NCBI GenBank assembly: GCA_947503305.1
Contig: CANNDF010000002.1
Span: forward strand, 620,001 to 684,000
From: an uncultured Dokdonia sp.
GTDB taxonomy: Bacteria > Bacteroidota > Bacteroidia > Flavobacteriales > Flavobacteriaceae
DNA length: 64,000 nt
Direction of reading: 5' to 3'
The notes under the pieces were generated by a model that was not told the origin of the DNA, did no database searches, and saw only the letters and a program-made list of their open reading frames with translations. The translations under genes were made by a program, and so were the position numbers. Shown in pieces: positions 17,389 through 26,513 of the stretch (the first letter of the stretch is position 1; each line of letters opens with the position of its first letter).

Positions 17389-17736
17389 ATGGAGTTTGAT
17401 CAAAAAAAATATGAACGTGTTAAAAAACGTATAGAAGATGAAAAAGAATGGTACACACACCTGTCTATTTATATAGTTATAAATACACTTTTACAGCTAT
17501 TTTATGCAGGCGTATTTGATCAAGGGAGAATCACAGATTATATGCCTTGGTGGGTTCATTTTACAACTCCTTTTTTCTGGGGAATAGGACTTCTAGGACA
17601 TTGGGTTTATGTATTCAAAGGATTTCGGTTTAATAAATTTTATAAAGACTGGGAACAACGTAAAATTAAAGAGTTCATGGATAAGGAGGAAGAAGAGTAT
17701 ATAATACACGACACCAATTTTAAATCAAAAAAATAA
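17389..17736 (+). CDS. 2TM domain protein 3
   Basis: Third paralogue, 115 residues, 13 bases after gene 2. It opens FDQKKYERVKKRIEDEKEWYTHL, then has two membrane segments (SIYIVINTLLQLFYAG and TTPFFWGIGLLGHWVYVF) and WEQRKIKEFM. It has a longer acidic and Lys-rich tail (KEEEEYIIHDTNFKSKK) than the other two. The GLLGHWVYVF turn matches gene 1 closely. It is followed after 13 bases by the amidohydrolase, so the four genes look like one operon. Confidence 0.86.
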   Translation: MEFDQKKYERVKKRIEDEKEWYTHLSIYIVINTLLQLFYAGVFDQGRITDYMPWWVHFTTPFFWGIGLLGHWVYVFKGFRFNKFYKDWEQRKIKEFMDKEEEEYIIHDTNFKSKK

Positions 17737-17749
17737 TACTATTTATATT

Positions 17750-18889
17750 ATGATATTTATAAAACGATTTCTACCCATAGTCATTCTGTTTTTTACAATT
17801 ACTGCATATACACAAGATGCATTTGTCATAAAGGATGTGACACTTTTTGATGGCAATACACTTATTACAAAGACATCTGTCCTTGTTGAAAATGGAAAAA
17901 TAAGTCAGATCAAAAAGAAGATCGCAGGAACCTATAAAACGATAGATGGAGAAGGGAAGTTTTTAATGCCTGCATTAACAAACAGCCATGTACATACTTT
18001 TATGATGCCGCAACTTATAGAAGCTGCAAAAGCAGGTGTACTTAATGTTTTAGACATGCATGGATTAGAACCTATGCAAAAATTTATGACAGACATTAGA
18101 GATCAAGCTGGAGTTGCTCGTATGTATAGAGCAGGATATGCAGCTACAGCACCTGGTGGTCATGGCACACAATATGGTTTTGAAGTTCCAACTCTTGAAA
18201 AGCCTGAAGACGCAAAACAATGGGTAGCAGACCGGGTTGCATCAGGAGTAGATCACATTAAGATTATTGTAGAGCCATGGCGTACTACAATATCTCATGA
18301 TATTGCAAAGGCAGTTATAGAAGAAGCACATGCTCATGATAAAGTTGCTGTGGTTCATATATCAAAAAAAGAAGATGCATATCAAGTACTTTCTAACGAA
18401 GCCGATGGTCTTGTACATATATGGAGAGATGGGGCTATGTCTCAAGAATATCTAGATGATTTGGTAGAAAATCAAGATTTTTTTGTGATACCAACGGTGC
18501 TTACAACAGTACGTGTTCAATCTGTATTTTATAATAAGAATGAAGAAGAAGTCGCACAAGTAGAACATGAAATCCTTAAAGAAGTAAAACGTATATATGA
18601 TGCAGGTGTTCCTATACTTGCGGGTACAGATCCTCCTAATGCAAATATTAACATGGGAACAGATATCTATAAAGAACTTATATTATTTAGTAAGGCAGGA
18701 ATCCCTAATATAGATGTATTAAAAACAGCCACATCAATACCCGCAACTAAGTTTAAACTAGAAAATACGGGATTTATAAAAGTAGGATATATCGCAGATA
18801 TGTTACTTTTAGATAAAAATCCTATAGAAAATATGGAAAACATTGCTTCGATAACTGCTATATGGAAAGCTGGATTACTTATTGAGTAA
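17750..18889 (+). CDS. exported metal-dependent amidohydrolase
   Basis: Imidazolonepropionase-like member of the amidohydrolase superfamily, 379 residues, exported by a Sec signal peptide (MIFIKRFLPIVILFFTITAYTQ, residues 1-22). The TIM-barrel metal site is visible as NSHVHTF near 78-84, later His residues in KVAVVHIS and GLVHIW, and the final Asp in LAGTDPPN. A small beta-sandwich flanks the barrel at both ends (VLVENGKISQI; MLLLDKNPIENM). Family members hydrolyse cyclic amides, lactams or prolyl peptides; the substrate is not predictable. It sits between the 2TM genes and a LytTR regulator. A palindromic repeat follows its stop by four bases. Confidence 0.85.
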   Translation: MIFIKRFLPIVILFFTITAYTQDAFVIKDVTLFDGNTLITKTSVLVENGKISQIKKKIAGTYKTIDGEGKFLMPALTNSHVHTFMMPQLIEAAKAGVLNVLDMHGLEPMQKFMTDIRDQAGVARMYRAGYAATAPGGHGTQYGFEVPTLEKPEDAKQWVADRVASGVDHIKIIVEPWRTTISHDIAKAVIEEAHAHDKVAVVHISKKEDAYQVLSNEADGLVHIWRDGAMSQEYLDDLVENQDFFVIPTVLTTVRVQSVFYNKNEEEVAQVEHEILKEVKRIYDAGVPILAGTDPPNANINMGTDIYKELILFSKAGIPNIDVLKTATSIPATKFKLENTGFIKVGYIADMLLLDKNPIENMENIASITAIWKAGLLIE

Positions 18890-18893
18890 TTAC

Positions 18894-18907
18894 GCTTTCG
18901 CGAAAGC
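18894..18907. repeat. palindromic repeat copy 4 (GCTTTCGCGAAAGC)
   Basis: Perfect copy with extended arms (TACGCTTTCGCGAAAGCATA). It lies four bases after the amidohydrolase stop and 39 bases before the LytTR regulator start. Confidence 0.9.
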
Positions 18908-18946
18908 ATAATTTAAATTATTTTCGAATATTAAAAATTAAGAATT

Positions 18947-19705
18947 ATGAATGTACTTATCATAGAAGACGAAAAACCATCTGCTCGAAGACTTCATCGA
19001 ATGCTTGCAGAACTAGATGTAGAAGTAAATGAAATGTTACATTCTGTCGAAGAAGCAATTGCATGGTTTACTCAAAATGAACATCCAGATTTAATATTTT
19101 TAGATATCCAGTTGTCTGATGGACTTTCTTTTGAAATTTTTGATGCAGTAGAAGTGAAGAGTGCTATTATTTTTACAACAGCATTTGATGAATATGCATT
19201 ACAAGCTTTCAAGCTCAATAGTGTAGACTACTTACTAAAGCCAATTGATGATGAAGATTTAGAAAAAGCTGTAATCAAGTTTAAAGAACGCGTTCCTAAA
19301 CAACAAAATGTTGCACTCAACTTTGAAGATATAAAAAAACTACTTGGTGTTACTCCTATAGAACGCGAGTATAAGACACGGTTTACTACAAAAATAGGAC
19401 AGCATTTAAAGATGATCTCAATAGATGAAATTGAATGTTTTTATAGCGAAAATAAAGGTACATATGCAGCGACAAAAGAGGGGAGAAACTATCTGCTAGA
19501 TACAACATTAGAGCATCTTGAAGATGAATTAGAACCTAAAACTTTTTTTCGAGTAAGTAGAAAATACTTTATAAATATAAATGCTATAAAGGATATTGTT
19601 TCCTATACAAACTCACGATTACAGATAAAACTCAATAACTGGAGTGAACAAGAAATTATTGTAAGTCGTGAACGTGTTAAAGATTTTAAAACGTGGATAG
19701 AATAA
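18947..19705 (+). CDS. LytTR-family response regulator
   Basis: Two-component response regulator of 252 residues. The receiver domain has the acidic patch EDE at 7-9, phospho-acceptor Asp53 (FLDIQLSDG), the Thr switch in IFTTAFDEYAL and the conserved Lys in LLKPID. The C-terminal LytTR DNA-binding domain covers about 150-252 (FRVSRKYFININAI, LQIKLNNW). Such regulators are normally encoded beside a LytS-type membrane histidine kinase, often one with a 2TM domain. No kinase is present within the window. The three 2TM proteins upstream are the only obvious sensory candidates. Confidence 0.93.
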   Translation: MNVLIIEDEKPSARRLHRMLAELDVEVNEMLHSVEEAIAWFTQNEHPDLIFLDIQLSDGLSFEIFDAVEVKSAIIFTTAFDEYALQAFKLNSVDYLLKPIDDEDLEKAVIKFKERVPKQQNVALNFEDIKKLLGVTPIEREYKTRFTTKIGQHLKMISIDEIECFYSENKGTYAATKEGRNYLLDTTLEHLEDELEPKTFFRVSRKYFININAIKDIVSYTNSRLQIKLNNWSEQEIIVSRERVKDFKTWIE

Positions 19706-19712
19706 CCAACGA

Positions 19713-20906
19713 TTAGTTTATTTGGTTTTCATTAAAAGCACTAGGGAGTAATTGAGGAATATATTTCATCAATAATGGTAATAAAATAGTCCCTCCTGGA
19801 AGTAAGAATATGGCAAGGGAGGGAATTGTTTTACAAATGTCTAATAATTGATTTCGCACAACTTTTTTCTCTTTTTCCGAAAGATCTCTTACTGTCGAAT
19901 TCCCTAGTAATATTACAAGTTCTTTGCTCTGGGATATTTCTTTGATCAATCTTTTTTTATTTCGAAGAACAAGGGTAGAAACAGTCCTACTAGTCTGATT
20001 GTAAAAATGTTTTACAGGATTACTATAATTGAGATAAGAGATATCTTCTCTATGCAGTGCTATAAACTGTTCAACAGCTTCTAGCGATTCTTGACTTCTT
20101 ATTTGGGGTATTTTCAAGACATCGGTGATGTCTTTCATAAATTGCAATTCCTGTGCATCTGCTTGTTCATCATCCCATATGGATAAGGCACATAGGTCTA
20201 GTGTATACAGTTGTTCTAAAGGTTGATTAATTGTATGAACTTGTAAGTCTGTAATCGAACGGATATCACTTTTTATAGTTGTATTGTACCGTATAGAACT
20301 TTCAAACAGTTTAATTAATAACTCGTTATAGGGATCCTTTTTTTCTTTTTTAGTAAGTGCAAACCAAACAGTCTGAGTAAGACTTTCCTCAAGACATATT
20401 GCATAGGGTAATGGGTCCTCTCCAGTGATGAGGTAATGATCAAAGCTTAAAACATCTAAAAATAGTAATGCATTTGTAATCAAATGGCTAAAATTTTTTT
20501 TGAGAATTGGTTCATTGGTTTGGATACGCTCTTGAATAATCTTTTCTAGAATTCTGTAATTAGAATCTTCGGTATTTTTTCCCGTAGTGATATGTTCTTG
20601 TTTTTTATTGAGTTTATGGTAAAAATCAATAATACTAGCAATACAATCTAAAGGTTTTGCATTTTCTATACATTCATAATAGGTAAATGTAAGGGCATCA
20701 AAAAGATTAACTTTTGTTTTTTCTTCTTCTGTCCATTTAAGTTGCTCACTTTCTTCATCACATAATGTTTTAACACAGGTGCCATATATAAAACCATTAG
20801 CTCTAAGTCTGTGATACATTGTCTCTTCATCCATAGGATGTGATGAGAGGTATGTTAAAAAATAAGGGAGGTGTTTTTTAATCCAGCCTATAGCAGATGG
20901 GTTCAT
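19713..20906 (-). CDS. LETM1-related protein
   Basis: A 397-residue protein from the ATG at 20906. I prefer this start to a GTG at 20924 because a -7 type element overlaps that GTG. Most of the chain is helical and soluble. The C-terminal part LLDICKTIPSLAIFLLPGG, followed by TILLPLLMKYIPQLLPSAF, resembles the LETM1 signature of mitochondrial ion-exchange or ribosome-binding proteins. Flavobacterial homologues are annotated as LETM1-related and biofilm-associated; I cannot verify that role here. It converges on the LytTR regulator with only seven bases between stops. Confidence 0.75.
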   Translation of the reverse strand: MNPSAIGWIKKHLPYFLTYLSSHPMDEETMYHRLRANGFIYGTCVKTLCDEESEQLKWTEEEKTKVNLFDALTFTYYECIENAKPLDCIASIIDFYHKLNKKQEHITTGKNTEDSNYRILEKIIQERIQTNEPILKKNFSHLITNALLFLDVLSFDHYLITGEDPLPYAICLEESLTQTVWFALTKKEKKDPYNELLIKLFESSIRYNTTIKSDIRSITDLQVHTINQPLEQLYTLDLCALSIWDDEQADAQELQFMKDITDVLKIPQIRSQESLEAVEQFIALHREDISYLNYSNPVKHFYNQTSRTVSTLVLRNKKRLIKEISQSKELVILLGNSTVRDLSEKEKKVVRNQLLDICKTIPSLAIFLLPGGTILLPLLMKYIPQLLPSAFNENQIN

Positions 20907-21211
20907 TATATACGCCTTTGTCACAAATTTAATCCAAATGTTTGAGTTAAGCGTATAATAACTTAAAACCTTAGATGTTCTCTACAATAATTTTTGTAAT
21001 AAAAGTACTACAAAAGCAAAATATTCGATGAAATACACAATTTTATCTTTAAAATACACTAAATTAGCATCCTAAATATTTTAAATGTTAAAATTAGTGT
21101 AGCAACTTTTTAACTAAATAATGACCATTAATTATATAAAAACACGATAAAAATTACATAAAAACGAATATTTTATCTCCGTTTTTAAGAAAATATAAAT
21201 CCCCATTTATT
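20907..21211. other. intergenic region between divergent genes
   Basis: About 305 AT-rich bases between the LETM1-related gene and the metalloprotease gene. I see no ORF. It holds the candidate minus-strand -7 element at 20924-20931. A loose inverted repeat around 21055-21105 pairs ACACTAA with TTAGTGT. No matching plus-strand promoter was identified. Confidence 0.5.
20924..20931 (-). promoter_or_regulatory. candidate -7 element of LETM1-related gene
   Basis: Read on the minus strand this is TAAATTTG, matching TAnnTTTG. It sits 17 bases upstream of the ATG at 20906. No TTG occurs at the usual distance upstream, so confidence is limited. Confidence 0.4.
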
Positions 21212-24200
21212 ATGAAAAAGATCTACTCTTGCCTTTTATTGGTTCTTTTCTTTTCATTGACTTTAGTATCTCAAAATGAAGTAAAGCAAGTTCAAGCAGC
21301 TTTACAGAAACAGTTAGTTCAAGGAAAGCTCACAGCACAGGATGTTACAGATTGGACAATCACAAGTTCGCATAGAAGTAGCATTAGTGATGTATTACAT
21401 ATTTATTATCGTCAACAAGTTGAAGGTATTGAGATTTATGGTACAGATGCCAGCATTCATATTGCATCTAGTGGAAAAACAATTGCTAGTCATACAAATT
21501 TTATACAAAACGCATTATCAGAACTACCTAGTGAGAAAAGTGCAAGTATATCTCCTGCAGAAGCACTTCAGAGTGCAATGTCTCAATTAGGTTATGGAGG
21601 AGCTTCTGCTAGAATTACAACCCCAGCTAGTGGTGTAAAACAAGCAGGTATCATGGAAGATAATATACTATCTAGAAGTGCTATCCCTTTTAAGTTAATG
21701 TATCATTATTCAGAAAAAGACGGGCTTCGTTTGGTTTGGGATATGTCTATAGAAATGCGACAAGTTGTAAACTGGTGGAATGTGAGAATAGATGCTATAA
21801 CTGGAGAAGTATTGGATAAAATAGATTGGACAGTACAATGTACATCCGAAGAAAATCATGTACATGATTTAAGTGCTGGTCCTAGAATTTCAGATGAATT
21901 ACTTGAAAATGATCATATCGATGATAATGAAGAATTACTTATAGGAAATTATGAAGTATTTGCAATGCCGGATGAGAGCCCTCAAAATGGATCTGGAAGT
22001 AGAGTTATTGTCTCAAATCCAGACGATGGTTCTGTAGCTGGATCTCCTTTTGGATGGCATGATACTAATGGTATTCCCGGCGCTGAGTTTACAATAACTA
22101 GAGGTAATAATGCACATGCATATGATGATGGTAATAATGCAGGGTTTAGCCCTAACGGCGGTGGATCTCTTGATTTTACAGGATATTCATTCAATCCTTT
22201 TTATACTAATGGGAATCAATCGGAAAGTGCAGCCATAACAAATTTGTTTTATTGGACAAATATAATTCATGATATAATATATGTTTATGGTATGGATGAA
22301 GCTGCTGGAAATTTTCAGCAGAATAATTATGGAAATGGCGGTGCTGGTAATGATTATGTGCGTTCTGAAGCTCAAGATGGTTCTGGAACTTGTAATGCAA
22401 ACTTTAGTACACCTACAGATGGGAGTCTTCCTCGTATGCAGATGTATGTATGTAATAATCGTGATGGTGATTTTGATAATGGTGTAATTGTACATGAATA
22501 TGGACATGGAATCTCAATTCGTCTTACGGGCGGTGGAGGGAACTCTGGATGTTTATTTGGCTCTGAACGAATGGGAGAAGGATGGAGTGATTGGTATGCA
22601 CTTATGCTTACATTAGAACCTGGTGATACAGGTGAAGATAAAAGAGGTATTGGGATGTGGTTAGTAGGACAAGGTCCTAATGGAAATGGAATAAGACCAC
22701 AACCTTATAGTACTGATAACACAACCGCCGATGGTGATCCAGCTATAAATACATATACCTATAATACAATTGGATCTGGAGTATCTATTCCACATGGAGT
22801 AGGTTCTGTATGGTCACAAATATTATGGGAAGTTACATGGGCATTGATAGATGAACACGGTTTTGATCCAGATATTTATAACTTTACTGGAGATGTAAGT
22901 CAGGATGCTGGGAATGTTCAGGCAATGGCATTAGTCACTGAAGGATTAAAACTACAACCATGCGGACCTGGATTTGTAACAGGTAGAGATGCTATTATTG
23001 CAGCAGATGCCGCTATCTATGGTGGTGCAAATCAATGTGTCTTATGGGAAGCATTTGCAAAACGTGGTTTAGGTTTTAGTGCAGATCAAGGTTCTGTAAA
23101 TAGTAATACAGACGGAACAGAGGCATTTGATTTACCAACCACTATATTGCAAATAGATGATACTATTTGTGTAAATCAATCTAATGAAATCTTAGGAGGG
23201 GGAATTCCTCAAGGAGGTGTTTATAGTGGTCCAGGAGTAACAGATAATGGTGATGGTGCTACATTTACTTTTGATCCAAGTGGACTGGGAACAGGAATCT
23301 ATACAATTTCATATGTTGCTCCCGTAGAGTGTAGTGCTTCAGATACCGCGACAGATACAATAGAAGTTATAGATGCCATTCCGCAAATAACATGTCAAGA
23401 CATATCTGTAGATCTTGATGTTGATGGGGTAGCGACAATTTCGCAAGAAGATCTAGTGACTAACCTAATTCCTGGGGGATATATATCCGATCAATCAGGT
23501 ACTTTTACTCCTATTAATATTACACCTGGTGGGACTACAGTAAGTCTTGCAGATGATCAAGTATCTAATGCTTTACCAATAGGTTTTAGTTTTGATTTTT
23601 ATGGGATAGAATATTCTAATTTTTATATCTCCTCTAATGGGTTTATAACCTTTACTTCAGGAAGTGATAATGCGTGTTGTAATGGATTAAATATCCCGAC
23701 AGCTGGTGGAGAATCTGATAACTTTATTGCCTTCGCCTGGGATGATATTAATCCATCTGTAGGAGGAACTATACGATATCAGACAGTAGGAACAGCTCCT
23801 AATAGAAAACTTGTTATGGAGTTTGATGGAGTGCCTTTTTATGGTACAAGTAACTTAGTAACATCACAAATTCACCTTTTTGAAGGATCAAATCGGATTG
23901 AAATTCATAGTGAAGCAATTCCATCAAATGGAAATGTAAGTCAAGGAATTGAAAATATCAATGGTACTTCTGGAGTTGCAACTCCAGGCCGTAATGCACA
24001 AGTTTGGAGTACCACTAATGATTATGTTGCATTTTATCGAACTCCAGCTACATCACCTATAAATTGTGGAGCTACGACTTCAATATCATTAAGTCAAGAC
24101 ACTTTTGGATGTAGTGATATAGGCGATACTAGTGTAACGATTACTATTACAGATGAAAATGGAGTGTCTAATACCTGTACGAGTACAGTAACAGTAAATG

Positions 24201-25942
24201 CTGGGGATGCACCTCTTGCAGCTACTGCTGTATGTCAGGATATGACTGTAGAGTTAGATACAAACGGCAATGCATCAATTACTGCCGAAGAAATAGATAA
24301 CGGTTCTACCATAGATTGTGGTTCTCCGGCTAATATTACGAATATTTCAATAAACCAAAGTGAGTTTACCTGTGCGAATATAGGAGAAAACCAAGTGACC
24401 CTAACGGTCTTTGATGGGGCTGGTAATTCTGATAGTTGTGTGGCTGCAGTTACAGTAGTAGATACTATCGCACCTACAGTAGTTTGTCAAAATATTACTC
24501 TAGAACTGGATGGGAATGGAATTGGATCTATAACACCAGATCAAGTTGATAATGGATCTAATGATCTATGTGGTATTGGATCTATGTCTTTGAGTCAAAC
24601 CTCATTTACGTGTGAGAATTTAGGGCAACAAACGGTAACACTTACAGTAACAGACACAAATGGAAATACGGCCAGTTGTAATACAATAATAACAGTAACA
24701 GATACAACAGCACCCGAAGCTATATGTCAAAGTATAACAGTAGTACTAGACGAAAATGGGCAAGCACTTGTTTCACCAGATCAAATAGATAATGGTTCTA
24801 CTGATGCATGTGGTATAGGATCTATGTCGTTAAGTCAGACATCGTTTACATGTGAAGATATAGGAACTCAATCTGTTCAATTTACGGTTACAGATACAAA
24901 TGGAAATACAAATACATGTACAACTACAGTGACAGTAATAGATGAAATAAACCCTACTGTGGTTTGTCAAAATATAACTGTCTTATTAGATGAAAACGGA
25001 GAAACAACAATTTCACCAGATCAAATAGATAATGGTTCGACAGATTCTTGCGGTATACAATCTATGTCGTTGAGTCAGACATTATTTACATGCGAAGATA
25101 TAGGAACTCAATCTATAGAATTTACAACTACAGATATAAATGGCAATACAAATACATGTACGGCTATGGTGACCATAGTAGATAATGTAAACCCTATTGC
25201 TTTATGTTTAAATATAACTGTTGAGTTAGATGAAAATGGACAAGCACTTATCACATCAGATCAAATAGATAACGGTTCTACCGATGCATGTGGTATTGTT
25301 GCAACAACACTAAGTCAGACGTCATTTACTTGTGATGATATAGGTGAGCAATCTGTCGTGATGTCTGTAACAGATAGCAATGAAAATATTACAGGTTGTG
25401 TTGCAGTGGTTACAGTTGTAGATGCTATTGCACCTAATATTGTAAGTTGTTTAGAAGATACTACAGAGCTTATAGAGTCAGGAGATACATTTATAATTCC
25501 AGATTATACAGTTGAAGTAGTTGCAACAGATAATTGTAGCACTGCTGTTACGCTTATACAATCACCAGAAGCAGGCACTGTTGTAGAAGCAGGAACAACA
25601 ATCCCTATAGTATTTTTTGCAAGTGATGATTCTGGGAATGAGGTTTCTTGTGAATTTAATCTTACTGTAGATCAAACACTATCCAATGAAGATTTTAATA
25701 CATTGGAAACTGCATTACGTATATATCCTATACCAACAGCAGATCAATTAACAATTGATTATACTGGAACAGAATCTATAGAACGTATTATGGTATTTGA
25801 TTTTACAGGAAAGAAAGTAAAGGAAATTATAAACGCAAGTGCAATTCAAGACATATCAATGCAACAACTGGCAAATGGAGTATATTTTGTACAAATTAAT
25901 ACAGCAACAGCCAGTATAGTAAAACGTATTATAAAACGATAA
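21212..25942 (+). CDS. secreted M36 (fungalysin-type) metalloprotease with repeats and T9SS tail
   Basis: Large exported zinc protease of 1576 residues. A Sec signal peptide (residues 1-20) is followed by an FTP/PepSY-like propeptide to about residue 200. The M36 catalytic domain has HEYGH with zinc ligands His428 and His432 and catalytic Glu429, and the third ligand Glu456 in GEGWSD. After about residue 640 come beta-sandwich modules. One Cys-containing repeat is split by a domain with NFYISSNGFITF (about residues 755-950). Five further repeats of about 80 residues follow from residue 1008, then an HYR-like module. The C-terminal 80 residues (LRIYPIPTADQLTIDY to IVKRIIKR) are a type A T9SS sorting domain, so the enzyme should be released or anchored on the cell surface. 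Confidence 0.92.
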   Translation: MKKIYSCLLLVLFFSLTLVSQNEVKQVQAALQKQLVQGKLTAQDVTDWTITSSHRSSISDVLHIYYRQQVEGIEIYGTDASIHIASSGKTIASHTNFIQNALSELPSEKSASISPAEALQSAMSQLGYGGASARITTPASGVKQAGIMEDNILSRSAIPFKLMYHYSEKDGLRLVWDMSIEMRQVVNWWNVRIDAITGEVLDKIDWTVQCTSEENHVHDLSAGPRISDELLENDHIDDNEELLIGNYEVFAMPDESPQNGSGSRVIVSNPDDGSVAGSPFGWHDTNGIPGAEFTITRGNNAHAYDDGNNAGFSPNGGGSLDFTGYSFNPFYTNGNQSESAAITNLFYWTNIIHDIIYVYGMDEAAGNFQQNNYGNGGAGNDYVRSEAQDGSGTCNANFSTPTDGSLPRMQMYVCNNRDGDFDNGVIVHEYGHGISIRLTGGGGNSGCLFGSERMGEGWSDWYALMLTLEPGDTGEDKRGIGMWLVGQGPNGNGIRPQPYSTDNTTADGDPAINTYTYNTIGSGVSIPHGVGSVWSQILWEVTWALIDEHGFDPDIYNFTGDVSQDAGNVQAMALVTEGLKLQPCGPGFVTGRDAIIAADAAIYGGANQCVLWEAFAKRGLGFSADQGSVNSNTDGTEAFDLPTTILQIDDTICVNQSNEILGGGIPQGGVYSGPGVTDNGDGATFTFDPSGLGTGIYTISYVAPVECSASDTATDTIEVIDAIPQITCQDISVDLDVDGVATISQEDLVTNLIPGGYISDQSGTFTPINITPGGTTVSLADDQVSNALPIGFSFDFYGIEYSNFYISSNGFITFTSGSDNACCNGLNIPTAGGESDNFIAFAWDDINPSVGGTIRYQTVGTAPNRKLVMEFDGVPFYGTSNLVTSQIHLFEGSNRIEIHSEAIPSNGNVSQGIENINGTSGVATPGRNAQVWSTTNDYVAFYRTPATSPINCGATTSISLSQDTFGCSDIGDTSVTITITDENGVSNTCTSTVTVNAGDAPLAATAVCQDMTVELDTNGNASITAEEIDNGSTIDCGSPANITNISINQSEFTCANIGENQVTLTVFDGAGNSDSCVAAVTVVDTIAPTVVCQNITLELDGNGIGSITPDQVDNGSNDLCGIGSMSLSQTSFTCENLGQQTVTLTVTDTNGNTASCNTIITVTDTTAPEAICQSITVVLDENGQALVSPDQIDNGSTDACGIGSMSLSQTSFTCEDIGTQSVQFTVTDTNGNTNTCTTTVTVIDEINPTVVCQNITVLLDENGETTISPDQIDNGSTDSCGIQSMSLSQTLFTCEDIGTQSIEFTTTDINGNTNTCTAMVTIVDNVNPIALCLNITVELDENGQALITSDQIDNGSTDACGIVATTLSQTSFTCDDIGEQSVVMSVTDSNENITGCVAVVTVVDAIAPNIVSCLEDTTELIESGDTFIIPDYTVEVVATDNCSTAVTLIQSPEAGTVVEAGTTIPIVFFASDDSGNEVSCEFNLTVDQTLSNEDFNTLETALRIYPIPTADQLTIDYTGTESIERIMVFDFTGKKVKEIINASAIQDISMQQLANGVYFVQINTATASIVKRIIKR
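24233..25444 (+). repeat. tandem coding repeats of about 240 bases
   Basis: Five in-frame units inside the protease gene start with a TGT Cys codon at 24233, 24485, 24725, 24965 and 25205, so spacing is 252, 240, 240 and 240 bases. Each encodes a CQNITVxLDENG opening, DQIDNGSTDxCGI, a SLSQTxFTCEDIG segment and a DTNGNTxTC end. The third and fourth units are the most alike in DNA, which suggests recent duplication. A diverged unit starts at 23393 and is interrupted. Confidence 0.85.
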
Positions 25943-25995
25943 TATAGGATGCTTTATGCATGAGTATTATCGAGTGTATAACTTATATAAAAAGC

Positions 25996-26030
25996 AAATC
26001 GCCCAGAATATAATTCTGGGCGATTTTTTT
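25996..26030. terminator. intrinsic terminator, likely bidirectional
   Basis: A 14-base stem (25996-26009 with 26013-26026) and a three-base loop, followed by a T-run, lie between the convergent protease and HU genes. An A-rich left flank lets it also work for the minus strand. Confidence 0.88.
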
Positions 26031-26053
26031 GAACTTAATTATATAAATTCTGC

Positions 26054-26326
26054 TTAGTTTACTGAATTTCCTAATTCAGAACCAGCCTTGAACTTTACTA
26101 CATTTTTAGCAGCAATTTGGATTGTTTTTCCTGTTTGTGGGTTTCTACCTTCACGTGCATTACGCTTAGATACAGACCAAGATCCAAAACCTACAAGAGA
26201 AACACGTCCTCCTTTTTTAAGAGTCCCTTCTACGTTACCTAGAAAAGATTCTAATGCTTTTTTTGCTGCTGCTTTAGTGATTCCTGCATGCTCCGCCATT
26301 CCATCGATTAATTCTGATTTGTTCAT
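26054..26326 (-). CDS. HU-family DNA-binding protein
   Basis: Histone-like nucleoid protein of 90 residues that bends and compacts DNA as a dimer. It has the usual helical N-terminus (MNKSELIDGMAEHAGITKAA), a GRVSLVGFGSWSV strand region and the beta-arm with RNPQTGKTI carrying the intercalating Pro. Length and sequence are canonical. It has its own well-formed Bacteroidetes promoter upstream and ends in a terminator, so it is probably monocistronic and highly expressed. Confidence 0.96.
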   Translation of the reverse strand: MNKSELIDGMAEHAGITKAAAKKALESFLGNVEGTLKKGGRVSLVGFGSWSVSKRNAREGRNPQTGKTIQIAAKNVVKFKAGSELGNSVN

Positions 26327-26380
26327 AATGTAAATTTTAATTAATTAATTGTTGGTTAAACCTATTGTTTAATTCTCCAA

Positions 26381-26410
26381 CAAATTTATACGGAATATCT
26401 TCTCATGCAA
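26381..26410 (-). promoter_or_regulatory. promoter of the HU gene
   Basis: On the minus strand a TTG at 26410-26408, a 19-base spacer and TAAATTTG at 26388-26381 match the Bacteroidetes sigma-A pattern (TTG, 17-23 bases, TAnnTTTG). The ATG is about 55 bases downstream. This is the best promoter match I found in the window. Confidence 0.75.
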
Positions 26411-26513
26411 GTAATAGCAAGGGAAATCGCCATTTTTGTTAATAAATCAAGGCGATTGTTAATAAAGAGGAGCGAATTTTGGTAAATCCGACAACGTCAA
26501 TAGCCATGCGGGT

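Noticed and set aside
22187-22507. Ile-rich ORFs antisense to the metalloprotease
   Set aside because: Low-complexity frames created by the reverse of Asn/Asp/Gly codons; the plus-strand catalytic domain explains the sequence.
24233-25444. CRISPR-like or satellite array
   Set aside because: The 240-base periodicity is in frame and encodes protein modules; there are no short identical repeats with unique spacers.
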